Shown: positions 7,080 to 15,103, counted from the first letter of the stretch. The stretch: DNA of 16,724 nucleotides from Propionibacteriaceae bacterium (GCA_021323255.1 JAJTCL010000076.1:1-16724), one strand, 5' to 3'. Program-made: numbers and translations. Notes: generated by a model not told the origin, from the sequence alone.

Positions 7080-7101
7080 TAGATTGGCGCGAGGAAAGGA
7101 G
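7080..7101 (+). promoter_or_regulatory. Ribosome site and possible -10 box before the UBP zinc finger gene
   Basis: AAGGAG at 7096-7101 lies ten bases before the GTG at 7112 and decides that start. TAGATT at 7080-7085 could be a -10 box; no convincing -35 is seen, and transcription may instead come through from the DUF4031 gene. Confidence 0.4.
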
Positions 7102-7111
7102 AACCCGGCTT

Positions 7112-7375
7112 GTGAACGGCTGCGTCCATCTCGACGCCACTCCGCTGACCCCGGTGCCCGGCGACTTCCAGGCGGTCTGCAGCGATTGCCTCGCCGTCGG
7201 CGGCAGCTGGGTGCATCTGCGCCGTTGCCTGACGTGTAACCGCATCAGTTGCTGTGACTCTTCCCCGGCGCGGCATGCCAGTGCGCACGCTTTGGTCAGC
7301 GGCCATCCGGTCGCTACTTCGGCCGAGCCCGGCGAGGACTGGCGTTGGTGCTACTTCGACGGGGTTGGCACATGA
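7112..7375 (+). CDS. UBP-type zinc finger domain protein
   Basis: A protein of 87 residues that is essentially one UBP-type zinc finger (ZnF-UBP, the ubiquitin-binding fold of eukaryotic deubiquitinases, also widespread in bacteria). Family landmarks are CVHLD at the start, CSDCLAVGGSWVHLRRC, LTCNRISCCDSSPARHA, H..SGHPV and EPGEDWRWCY. The many Cys and His residues are placed to bind zinc. Bacteria here lack canonical ubiquitin, so the ligand is unknown; a C-terminal peptide of a partner protein or a redox-sensing role are options. The GTG start is set by AAGGAG upstream. Its stop overlaps the start of the next gene (ATGA at 7372-7375), so translation of the two is coupled, which ties it to the flavoprotein and histidine kinase. 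Confidence 0.9.
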   Translation: MNGCVHLDATPLTPVPGDFQAVCSDCLAVGGSWVHLRRCLTCNRISCCDSSPARHASAHALVSGHPVATSAEPGEDWRWCYFDGVGT

Positions 7376-9063
7376 CGGTGCCGGAGGCTGCGATGCCGAC
7401 GGAGCGGACCGCTCGCCCGGTGCTGCTGACTGTCGACGACGACCCCAGCGTGTCCCGTGCGGTGGCCCGTGATCTGCGCCGCCGGTACGGCGCGGACTAT
7501 CGCATCATGCGGTCCGAGTCCGGCGAGGAGGCGTTGCAGGCCATCCGTGAAGTGGTGTTACGGGGCGATCAAGTGGCCGCGATCCTCGCCGACTATCGGA
7601 TGCCTCGAATGAACGGAGTTGACTTCCTCGAGCAGGCAATGGACCTGGTGCCGCAGGCAAGGCGGGCACTGGTGACCGCCTATGCCGACACCAATGCAGC
7701 GATCGCGGCGATCAACGTCGTGGATGTCGATCATTACCTGCTGAAACCCTGGGAGCCGCCGGAGGAGAAGTTCTACCCGGTGGTCGATGAGTTGTTGGAG
7801 GCCTGGCAGCGTCAGGGCAAGGAGCCTGAGCACAAGATCAAGATCTTGGGTCACCCGTGGTCGGCGGCATCGTATGAGATACGCGACTTCCTGGCCCGCA
7901 ACATGGTGCCCTACCGCTGGTACAACGTCAGCGACCCGGAGGGCGCGCAACTGCTGGCGGCCGCCGGCACTGAGCAGAGCCACGCGCCGGTAGTGATCAC
8001 CAGGGATGGTCAGCCGCTGGTACAGCCGAGCCTGCTCGAGGTGGCCAATGCGGTCGGTCTCAGCACCACTCCGCAGGGCGAGTTTTATGACGTAGTGATA
8101 ATCGGCGGTGGGCCGGCCGGGCTTGGCGCCGCGGTCTACGCCGCCTCCGAGGGTCTCAAGACCGTCGTCGTCGAGCGGGCGGCAGCCGGCGGGCAGGCAG
8201 GCCAGAGCTCCCGGATCGACAACTACCTCGGCTTCCCCGATGGGGTGACCGGTGACCAGCTGGCCGAGCGGGCGCGGCTGCAGGCTCAGCACTTTCGGGC
8301 TGAGCTGCTGACTGCGCGAACGGTGGTCGGCCTGGAGGCCAGAGGCCCGGCGCGACAGGTGATGTTGGATGACGGGTCCTCTGTGCTGACACATGCGGTG
8401 GTCCTTGCTACTGGGGTGAGCTATCGCCATCTCGATGCCGCCGGCGCGCCTGAGTTGGTTGGCCGCGGGGTCTATTACGGCTCGTCAGCGACCCAAGCGG
8501 AGTCCTGCGGCGGGGATCACGTGATCATCGTCGGTGGCGCGAACTCGGCCGGTCAGGCGGCGGTCTACCTCTCCCGCTACGCGGATAAGGTGACGTTGGC
8601 CGTACGCGGCGGCTCGCTGCAGAAGTCCATGTCGTCGTACCTGATCGAACAGATCACCTCGATACCCAACATCGACGTGCGGTTGAACACGACGGTGCAA
8701 AGCTGCTCAGGGGAAGATCGGCTGCAGTGTGTCACGCTCGTTGATCATGTGGGGAGTCAGCAGGTGCACGATTGCGGGCACCTGTTCGTCTTCATCGGTG
8801 CGGCGCCGCTGACCGATTGGCTTCCGGCATCGTTGGTTCGAGACTCCAGCGGCTTCGTGGTGACCGGGCCGGACCTGACAGTTGGTGGCACGCGGCCCGC
8901 GTCCTGGGATTTGGAGCGCGATCCCTACCTCCTCGAGTCCAGCCTTCCGGGTGTCTTCGTGGCCGGTGATGTCCGTTCTCAATCGGTCAAGCGGGTGGCT
9001 TCAGCGGTCGGCGAAGGAGCACTTGCGGTCACCCTGGTTCATCGCTACCTGGCGGAGCAGTAG
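7372..9063 (+). CDS. Fused response regulator / glutaredoxin-like / thioredoxin-reductase-like flavoprotein
   Basis: 563 residues in three parts. (1) Receiver domain, about 15-145: acidic Asp22-24, phospho-acceptor Asp74 in ILADYRMP, Thr102 in LVTAY and Lys125 in LLKPW, all intact. (2) A glutaredoxin-like fold, about 155-232: KIKILGHPWSAASYEIRDFL, VPYRWYNV, APVVIT; the usual CPYC is replaced by HPWS. (3) A pyridine-nucleotide disulfide oxidoreductase, about 238-563: FAD site GGGPAGLGAA, AAAGGQAGQSS, NADPH site IIVGGANSAGQAA, and C-terminal FAD motif GVFVAGDVR. The redox CxxC of thioredoxin reductase is absent, GRGVYYGSSATQAESC standing in its place, so it is TrxR-like rather than a proven TrxR. 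Phosphorylation by the downstream kinase presumably controls the enzyme. The start at 7372 overlaps the preceding stop; ATG at 7393 is an alternative. Cytosolic. Confidence 0.92.
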   Translation: MTVPEAAMPTERTARPVLLTVDDDPSVSRAVARDLRRRYGADYRIMRSESGEEALQAIREVVLRGDQVAAILADYRMPRMNGVDFLEQAMDLVPQARRALVTAYADTNAAIAAINVVDVDHYLLKPWEPPEEKFYPVVDELLEAWQRQGKEPEHKIKILGHPWSAASYEIRDFLARNMVPYRWYNVSDPEGAQLLAAAGTEQSHAPVVITRDGQPLVQPSLLEVANAVGLSTTPQGEFYDVVIIGGGPAGLGAAVYAASEGLKTVVVERAAAGGQAGQSSRIDNYLGFPDGVTGDQLAERARLQAQHFRAELLTARTVVGLEARGPARQVMLDDGSSVLTHAVVLATGVSYRHLDAAGAPELVGRGVYYGSSATQAESCGGDHVIIVGGANSAGQAAVYLSRYADKVTLAVRGGSLQKSMSSYLIEQITSIPNIDVRLNTTVQSCSGEDRLQCVTLVDHVGSQQVHDCGHLFVFIGAAPLTDWLPASLVRDSSGFVVTGPDLTVGGTRPASWDLERDPYLLESSLPGVFVAGDVRSQSVKRVASAVGEGALAVTLVHRYLAEQ

Positions 9064-9072
9064 GAGTTGATC

Positions 9073-10524
9073 ATGAGTGAACAAGTCGCCGAGCCGGTGC
9101 GATTGAGCCCTGCGGAGCTACGCACCCTGTTTCTGTTCGAGGCGCTCGATGATGATCAATTGTCCTGGCTCAGCGAAAACGGCTATAGCCAGACCTGGTT
9201 GGCCGGCGAGGAGATTTACACCGAGGGTGACCCGTCGACGTACTTCTTCATTTTGCTCTCGGGCACGCTGTCCATGCACCGCCGCGTGGAGAACACCGAG
9301 GTAGAGCTGGCACGCACCAACCAACGCGGCGTGTACTCGGGTGCCACACAGTCATTCGTCAAAGGTATGGATGAGATGCCGTACTGGAGTTCGGTACGGG
9401 CCGTGACGGATTGCGACTTCTGGGTGATCGGCGCGGCGGAGTTCGGGGAGAAGTTTCGCGAGTGGTTTCCGATGGCGGTGCACCTGATCGAGGGCATCAC
9501 CCAGGGTCTGCGCTCCAGCCAGACGATCATCGGGCAGCGGGAGCGGCTGCTTTCCCTTGGCCGGCTGTCGGCCGGGCTAACCCATGAGCTCAACAACCCG
9601 GCGGCCGCGGCGGTACGCGCCACCGCGTCGCTGCGGGAACGGGTCAGCAAGATGCGGGGCAAGCTCGCGCACCTGGCTACTTCTGACGTCGACCCCAAGT
9701 CTCTGGTGGCGCTCACCGACCTCCAGGAGGCGGCGGTGGAGAAGATGGCCAAGGCCGACAAGCTGTCGCCGGTGGAGGTTGGCGACGCCGAGGACGAGCT
9801 CTCGGGCTGGCTTGATGATCATGGCATTGACGATGCCTGGGACCTTGCTCCCGCACTGGTGGCCGCCGGCGTGCACACTGATTGGCTGGACGAGGTGGCT
9901 GAGAGCGTGCCCACGACGCTCCTCGGCGATGCGCTGCACTGGGTTACCTATGCGCTGGAGACCGAGCAGCTGATGGGGGAGATCGAAGACTCGACGGGCC
10001 GGATTTCTGCACTGGTGGGAGCGGCCAAGCAGTATTCCCAGATGGACCGGGCGGCACATCAAGACATCGACGTTCGCGATGGGCTGAAGAGCACCCTGGT
10101 CATGCTTGGCCACAAGATCAAAGAACGAGGGAACATCACCGTAGTCAAGGACTTCGACGAATCGCTGCCCACGGTTCCTGCGCATCCGGCAGAGCTGAAC
10201 CAGGTCTGGACCAACCTGATCGACAACGCCATCTACGCGATGCCGGACGGCGGAACGCTGACCGTCCGCACGTCTCGGGAGGACGGTTGGGTGCTGGTTG
10301 AGATCTGCGACACCGGCGTCGGCATTCCGCCTGAAATGCAGCAGAAGATCTTTGAGCCGTTCTTCACCACCAAGCCTGTGGGGGAAGGCACTGGGCTGGG
10401 CTTGGACATCTCCTATCGCGTGATCACCCAACGGCATGGCGGCGACCTGCGGGTGAAATCACGTCCCGGCGAGACCCGATTTCAGGTCAAGCTGCCGCTG
10501 ACGGAGCCTCCCTCGTTCGGCTGA
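9073..10524 (+). CDS. Soluble sensor histidine kinase with N-terminal cyclic-nucleotide-binding-like domain
   Basis: 483 residues, no membrane segment, so a cytosolic sensor. Residues about 14-150 have the CAP/cNMP-binding fold (LFEALDDDQLSWL, GEEIYTEGDPSTYFFILLSGTL), but the phosphate-binding cassette (normally RGE...PRxA) reads RGVYSGATQS and is degenerate, so the ligand may not be cAMP. The phosphorylated histidine is His171 in GLTHELNNPAAA. The catalytic ATPase follows: N box around NQVWTNLIDNAIYAM (from residue 376), DTGVGIPP, FEPFFTT and GTGLGLDIS. About 120 residues lie between the two presumed dimerisation helices, longer than usual. AGGAG at 9062-9066, overlapping the previous stop codon, decides ATG 9073. 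The 9-base gap to the receiver-flavoprotein gene identifies that protein as the likely phospho-acceptor. Confidence 0.92.
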   Translation: MSEQVAEPVRLSPAELRTLFLFEALDDDQLSWLSENGYSQTWLAGEEIYTEGDPSTYFFILLSGTLSMHRRVENTEVELARTNQRGVYSGATQSFVKGMDEMPYWSSVRAVTDCDFWVIGAAEFGEKFREWFPMAVHLIEGITQGLRSSQTIIGQRERLLSLGRLSAGLTHELNNPAAAAVRATASLRERVSKMRGKLAHLATSDVDPKSLVALTDLQEAAVEKMAKADKLSPVEVGDAEDELSGWLDDHGIDDAWDLAPALVAAGVHTDWLDEVAESVPTTLLGDALHWVTYALETEQLMGEIEDSTGRISALVGAAKQYSQMDRAAHQDIDVRDGLKSTLVMLGHKIKERGNITVVKDFDESLPTVPAHPAELNQVWTNLIDNAIYAMPDGGTLTVRTSREDGWVLVEICDTGVGIPPEMQQKIFEPFFTTKPVGEGTGLGLDISYRVITQRHGGDLRVKSRPGETRFQVKLPLTEPPSFG

Positions 10525-10551
10525 GTGTCAGGTTGGAGGGGGTGGTGCGAT

Positions 10552-12632
10552 TCAGGCCGCCAGCGCATCAGGTAGCTCCGCTGCGTGCACGACGACCAGC
10601 GAGGTGACCGCTCGGGTGAGACAGACATACAGCCGGCGGAGGCCTGTCACGTAATCAGGTTCTCCCGCGACGATCGCAGCCGGCTCCACGGCACCACGTG
10701 ATCGAACTCCAGGCCTTTGGCAAGCGATGCCGGAACCAAGATCGGCTTGCGAAGCTGCGTTCCACTCGGGCCTCCACCGGGCACCTCGGCGCGGGCATCG
10801 AAGATTTCAGGATCCTCGCCCAGTAGGTCGTACTCCAGCTGCTCGTGCCGCAGCAGTCGCCGGACGTCCGGGACGGCCGAGTCGGCGACGATCACTCCGA
10901 CCGTGCCTTCATTGCGCATGGTTTGGGTGATCGCCTCGGCCAGTTGTTCTCCGATCCGCGGTGTGGAGCGGACGTCGAGCTCGCCCCGGTGCCGGCGTAC
11001 CGAGTGCGGCGGTCGCAGCGTCGGCGCGATATGCGGCAGCAGCCGGGCCGCAAAGTCGATCACTGCGCCAGGCACCCGGAAGCCTGCGACCAGCTCCTCC
11101 ATCAGGGCGTTGGGGTGGCCCAGATGGGTGAGCGACTCGCGCCACGAGCGCGTTGCCCACGGTGTCGTCGCCTGAGCAAGATCACCGAGGACGGTGATAG
11201 AGCCGGTAGTGGCACGCCGTCCCACGGCCCGCAACATCATCGGTGACAGGTCCTGCGCTTCGTCGATGATCACGTGGCCGCGGCTCGGCGTACGCTGCAG
11301 TAAATCGGCGACCTCGTCGATCAAGATCACGTCGGCCAGTGACCAACGGGCCGCGGTCAGCGATCGAGGCGGTCTGTTCATCATGATCAGCTGCTGCTCC
11401 TCAGGGTTGAGGATGCCGTCCGCGGCGACCTTGAGGAACTCGGCGTCGGTGAGCAGTCTCATGATCAGCTTGACCGGGTCGAGCGCTGGCCAGACAGCGT
11501 CCGCGTACGCCCGAACCGGCTTGCTACGGGCAACCGCGTTCTGCACCCGATCATCGGGGGAGTCACCGCCCGCCTCCATGCGCAGCAACACCTGGTGAGC
11601 CAGCCGCTGCGGCAACATCGCTCGCCCAGCCTGGTATCGCACGCCACGCTGCCGAAGCTCCTCGACAACTTCAGTGATCAGGTAGGCACCGACCCGCCAC
11701 TGATAAGCACCGCGCGGCACCACCAACGGTGCGCTAGCCGTCCTGAGATGACTCCACACGGCGCGGTGCAGCACTTCAGCCATCCGTGCATCACCCTTGA
11801 TCAGCGCCGTCGGAACGCCGTCGAACCCGCGGACGGTGAGGTGGTTTGCCTGACTAACCAGCGAGGTCACCGTGGTCTGCGCTGCATCGATCTCACCGAG
11901 AGCAGGAAGCACGTCTGCGATGTAGGACAGGAAACTGTCGTTCGGTCCCACCACGAGCACCCCGGAACGGGCCAGCTGCTCGCGGAACGCATAAAGCAGG
12001 TAGGCGGCGCGGTGCAGGCCGATGGCGGTCTTTCCGGTGCCGGGGGCGCCTTGGACGCAGAGGGATTGACTGAGTCCGGCCCGCACGATGCTGTCCTGTT
12101 CCGGCTGAATGGTGGCGACGATGTCACGCATCGGGCCGCTGCGTGGGCGCTCGATCTCGGACTCCATGATGGTGGAGTACACCGCCTGCCCAGCTTCGGT
12201 CAGCTCTTCGTCCTCGTACGCAGTCAGCTGGCCGTGCGAGAAGCCGAAGCGCCGGCGCAGCCGAACACCCATCGGCTGCCCGGGTCGTGCTTGGTAGAAG
12301 GGCCGTGACATGCCCGCCCGCCAGTCGATCACCAATGGCTCGCCACCCGCCTCACCGGTGACGTGCCGCCGCCCGATGTAGAGCGTCTCGTCCTGCTCGG
12401 CGCCGCGGCTGGTGTCGTAGTCGAGCCGGCCGAAGAACAGCGGCACGGTCGGATCGTCCTCGAGAGCTTTCATCCGGCGGTAGAGCGACTGCTTCAGGTG
12501 CTCGGTCGATACATGGTCCCCGCCGAAAGCCTCAAGACCTGCGGCGTGTTGCCGCATCCGCTGCAGGGCGGCCCGGGATTCGCTGAGATGAAGACGTTCC
12601 CGGGCCAGAATGTCGACCGCGGTTTCAGGCAT
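10552..12632 (-). pseudogene. helR: HelR-like RNA polymerase recycling ATPase (UvrD/HelD superfamily 1), one-base frameshift near 3' end
   Basis: HelD/HelR proteins are SF1 helicase-like ATPases that remove stalled or rifamycin-bound RNA polymerase from DNA. Visible: an N-terminal coiled-coil-like arm (LARERLHLSESRAALQRMR), LFFGRLDYD, YIGRRHV, Walker A QGAPGTGKTAIGLHRAAYLLY (residues 195-202), motif II DEAQDLSPMMLRAVGRR, and motif V SLAKGLEFDHVV. At about 10690-10697 the frame breaks: the current frame stops at 10647, while the next continues VEPAAIVAGEPDYVTGLRRL, YVCLTRAVTSLVVVH (motif VI) to TGA at 10552. Adding one base gives a clean 693-residue protein, the expected length. ATG 12632 is chosen for GGAG eight bases upstream; a longer reading from 12737 is less likely. 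A rifamycin-associated element (GGGGCTTGC-type dyad) is not seen upstream. A single-base sequencing error would explain the break. Confidence 0.85.
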
Positions 12633-12678
12633 GCGAACAGCTCCGATGCTGGATCGGTTGGCTTGGGGGCGAGGGGTC

Positions 12679-12701
12679 ACGCTACCCGCTCCTCGAGCGG
12701 G
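12679..12701 (-). promoter_or_regulatory. Candidate helR promoter with overlapping dyad
   Basis: CCCGCT (12685-12690), five bases, AGCGGG (12696-12701) form a perfect small dyad directly upstream of TAGCGT (minus strand, 12684 to 12679), a plausible -10 box about 45 bases before the helR start. The dyad may be an operator. No clear -35 was found. Confidence 0.3.
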
Positions 12702-12759
12702 AGTCCATGGGTTATTGAGCAGACCTTCGGGGTGCATGAGGGCGCGATCGGCCTACTCG

Positions 12760-12765
12760 TAAGGT
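12760..12765 (+). promoter_or_regulatory. Leaderless -10 box for the Nudix gene
   Basis: TAAGGT lies seven bases before the GTG at 12773, which has no ribosome site, so transcription probably starts at the start codon. The box is the spacer of an inverted repeat, GGCCTAC (12750-12756) and GTAGGCC (12766-12772), that could hold a repressor. Confidence 0.45.
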
Positions 12766-12772
12766 GTAGGCC

Positions 12773-13333
12773 GTGCCCTCCTCTGATACCGAGCGCAGCT
12801 ACGTGCCGGTCGCGGACCCGGCGGACCGTCCACGCAAAACCCGGGCGACGGTGCGCGTCATCATGATCGACCACGATCGCACCCTGTTGTTCCACGACAG
12901 CGACCCTGGAGTTCCCGGTGCCACCTGGTGGACCACCCCGGGGGGTGGCGTGGACGATGGCGAGAGCCAGGTTCACGCGGCCATCCGTGAAGTGGCGGAG
13001 GAGACCGGCTACCGGCTGAACGAGAGCGAGCTGCTGGGACCCATTGCCATTCGACATGTTGTCCACGGATATTCCGACCTGGTGATCGAGCAGGACGAGT
13101 CCTTCTTCTTGGCGATGGTGTCACCCTTCGAGGTCGACGTTTCCTCCCACACGCCCGATGAGCGGCTCACGCTGCTCGGACACCGCTGGTGGTCGCATGA
13201 CGATCTGCGGCACACCGACGACTGGATTTGGCCGCATGAGCTCGTGGAGCTGTGGTCACTGGCCGGCGAGCCCGACGCCTGGCCCATTGATCTTGGCACT
13301 CAAGAGGAGTCCACCGTTCTGGATGTGGCGTAG
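12773..13333 (+). CDS. Nudix hydrolase
   Basis: A 186-residue cytosolic enzyme with a perfect Nudix box: Gx5E from Gly58 to Glu64 (GGVDDGE), seven residues, then REVAEETGY (72-80), the Mg-binding catalytic helix. Nudix enzymes cleave a nucleoside diphosphate linked to another group; this sequence does not tell which substrate (8-oxo-dGTP, ADP-ribose, NADH or others). The fold begins with ATVRVIMIDHDRTLLFH and WWTTPGGGV, typical of the family, and ends with a WWSHDDL segment often found in these proteins. The GTG start without Shine-Dalgarno but with TAAGGT seven bases upstream suggests a leaderless message. It is divergent from helR and sits between two nucleic-acid maintenance genes, so a nucleotide-pool cleaning role is possible but unproven. 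Confidence 0.92.
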   Translation: MPSSDTERSYVPVADPADRPRKTRATVRVIMIDHDRTLLFHDSDPGVPGATWWTTPGGGVDDGESQVHAAIREVAEETGYRLNESELLGPIAIRHVVHGYSDLVIEQDESFFLAMVSPFEVDVSSHTPDERLTLLGHRWWSHDDLRHTDDWIWPHELVELWSLAGEPDAWPIDLGTQEESTVLDVA

Positions 13334-13341
13334 TCGTCTTA

Positions 13342-13435
13342 TTCGCTGAAAACTTCACTCGAGCCGAACACCTGAACCTCGATTCTCGCTTGAGCTGGGC
13401 GAGGTAGGTGCGCCCCAGGTGAAGTTTCCAGCGAA
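13342..13435. repeat. Long imperfect palindrome between convergent genes (MITE-like or bidirectional terminator)
   Basis: TTCGCTGAAAACTTCAC (13342-13358) matches the reverse complement of GTGAAGTTTCCAGCGAA (13419-13435) with one mismatch. Inside, CACCT and ACCTCG pair in order with CGAGGT and AGGTG. The whole 94-base unit therefore folds into one long interrupted hairpin. It fills nearly all the space between the Nudix stop and the XPB stop, so it may end transcription from both sides. The size and terminal inverted repeats also fit a small non-autonomous mobile element. No coding capacity is seen. Confidence 0.6.
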
Positions 13436-13438
13436 GAC

Positions 13439-15103
13439 CTATTCAGCAGTGAGCGCGTCCTCAGCGTCCATGATGCGATAGCCGTAACCCTGCTCAGCAA
13501 GGAACCGCTGCCGGTGCGCTGCGAAATCAGCGTCGACTGTGTCCCGAGCGACCACCGCGTACAGACGCGCAGTCGTTCCCTCCGCTTTGGGTCGCAGCAG
13601 CCGGCCGAGCCGCTGGGCTTCCTCCTGCCGGGAGCCGAAGGCACCGGAGACTTGGACCGCGAGCTGGGCGGATGGTAGGTCGATCGAGAAGTTCGCCACC
13701 TTGCTCACCACCAGCAGGTCGACCTCGCCCGAGCGGAACGCTTCGTAGAGCTGCTCGCGGCGCCGTACGGTCGTCTCCCCGGTGATCAATGGCGCGTCCA
13801 GCCGAGTAGCCAGATCCTCAAGCTGATCGACGTACTGCCCGATCACCAGCGTCGGGGTCCCTCGATGTTTCGTCACCAGCTCGATGACGACATCGGTTTT
13901 GGATTCGGCTGTCGCTGCCAGCCGGTACTTCTGGTCCGGCTCCGCGACTGCGTACGCCATGCGTTCGGCTTCGCTGAGAGTGACCCTGACCTCGATGCAG
14001 TCGGCAGGTGCTATGTAGCCCTGCGCTTCAAGGTCCTTCCACGGTGCGTCATAGCGCTTGGGGCCGATCAGGGAGAAGACGTCGCCTTCCCGGCCGTCTT
14101 CTCGCACCAGCGTGGCAGTCAAACCCAGCCGGCGACGCGCCTGGAGTCCCGCTGTCATCCGGAACACCGGAGCCGGCAACAGATGCACCTCGTCATAGAT
14201 GATCAAGCCCCAGTCTCGTGCGTCGAGCAACTCCAGATGCGGATGTACGCCACCGCGTCGAGTAGTGATCACCTGGTAGGTCGCGACGGTGACCGGGCGG
14301 ATCTGCTTCTTGATGCCGGAGTACTCGCCGATCTCATCGGCCGTCAGCGTGGTCCTCTTGACCAACTCATCACGCCACTGCCGGGCCGCGACGGTGTTAG
14401 TGACCAAGATCAACGTGGTCGCGCTGGCCCGCGCCATCGCGGCAGCGCCGACGATCGTCTTGCCCGCACCGCACGGCAAAACCACCACACCAGATCCGCC
14501 GTGCCAGAATGAGTCAGCCGCCTGGCCCTGGTAGCGCCGCAACCTCCACCCGCGCTGATCGAGGCTGATCGGGTGCGCCTCGCCGTCGACGTAACCGGCC
14601 AAGTCCTCGGCCGGCCAGCCCAGCTTGAGCAGCACCTGCTTGAGATGGCCACGTTCGGATGGATGGATGACGACGGCGTCCTCCTCGACACGACTGCCGA
14701 GGAGTCCTTTGATCTTGGTGCTTCGCATCACCTCGGTGAGCACCGCGCGGTCGCTGCTGAGGAGGATCAACCCGTGTGTGGGGTGTTTCTCGATCCGCAG
14801 CCGACCGTAGCGATCCATCGTCTCTGCGACATCGACCAGCAGGGAGTTGGGCACCGGGTAGCGGCTATAGGTCAGCAGCGTGTGGACAACCTGCTCGGCG
14901 TCATGGCCGGCGGCGCGGGCGTTCCATAGTCCGAGCGGAGTCAAGCGGTAGGTATGAATATGCTCGGGTGCCCGCTCCAACTCGGCAAACGGCGCGATCG
15001 CGATCCGGCACGCGTCGGCATCGGGATGATCAACTTCGAGGAGCAGCGTTCGGTCCGACTGCACCACGAGCGGCCCAGGGCCGCCGTCGAAGGGCGACGA
15101 CAT
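13439..15103 (-). CDS. DNA repair helicase XPB (ERCC3-like SF2 helicase)
   Basis: 554 residues, the usual length of bacterial XPB. XPB unwinds DNA 3' to 5' with ATP in repair and possibly transcription-linked processes. Motifs in order: N-terminal damage-recognition-like region (LLLEVDHPDADACRIAIAPF), Walker A LPCGAGKTIVGAAAMA (210-216), DEVH box (304-307), TAT (329-331) followed by the XPB-specific RED motif (334-336, LVREDGREGD), a thumb-like region, and motif VI EEAQRLGRLLRP (494-505). All are intact. The ATG at 15103 overlaps the stop of the upstream fibronectin-III gene as ATGA and has no strong ribosome site, so translation is likely coupled. The next gene upstream encodes the helicase-associated partner, as in mycobacteria (Rv0861c/Rv0862c from memory). 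Confidence 0.95.
   Translation of the reverse strand: MSSPFDGGPGPLVVQSDRTLLLEVDHPDADACRIAIAPFAELERAPEHIHTYRLTPLGLWNARAAGHDAEQVVHTLLTYSRYPVPNSLLVDVAETMDRYGRLRIEKHPTHGLILLSSDRAVLTEVMRSTKIKGLLGSRVEEDAVVIHPSERGHLKQVLLKLGWPAEDLAGYVDGEAHPISLDQRGWRLRRYQGQAADSFWHGGSGVVVLPCGAGKTIVGAAAMARASATTLILVTNTVAARQWRDELVKRTTLTADEIGEYSGIKKQIRPVTVATYQVITTRRGGVHPHLELLDARDWGLIIYDEVHLLPAPVFRMTAGLQARRRLGLTATLVREDGREGDVFSLIGPKRYDAPWKDLEAQGYIAPADCIEVRVTLSEAERMAYAVAEPDQKYRLAATAESKTDVVIELVTKHRGTPTLVIGQYVDQLEDLATRLDAPLITGETTVRRREQLYEAFRSGEVDLLVVSKVANFSIDLPSAQLAVQVSGAFGSRQEEAQRLGRLLRPKAEGTTARLYAVVARDTVDADFAAHRQRFLAEQGYGYRIMDAEDALTAE

Noticed and set aside
7558..8430. 290-codon minus-strand frame in the flavoprotein gene
   Set aside because: Antisense to receiver and FAD motifs; composition is a GC-frame artefact.
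9577..10437. 286-codon minus-strand frame inside the histidine kinase
   Set aside because: Antisense shadow; kinase motifs on the plus strand are unambiguous.
10525..10551. Terminator between the convergent kinase and helR genes
   Set aside because: The 27-base gap shows no inverted repeat that I can find.
11595..12308. 237-codon plus-strand frame inside helR
   Set aside because: Antisense shadow of the HelR ATPase core, no start signal or domain.
12633..12737. 35-residue N-terminal extension of HelR
   Set aside because: No ribosome site at 12737; GGAG precedes the ATG at 12632, and the extension runs over the likely promoter.
13865..14512. 215-codon plus-strand frame inside XPB
   Set aside because: Antisense shadow of the helicase motifs.
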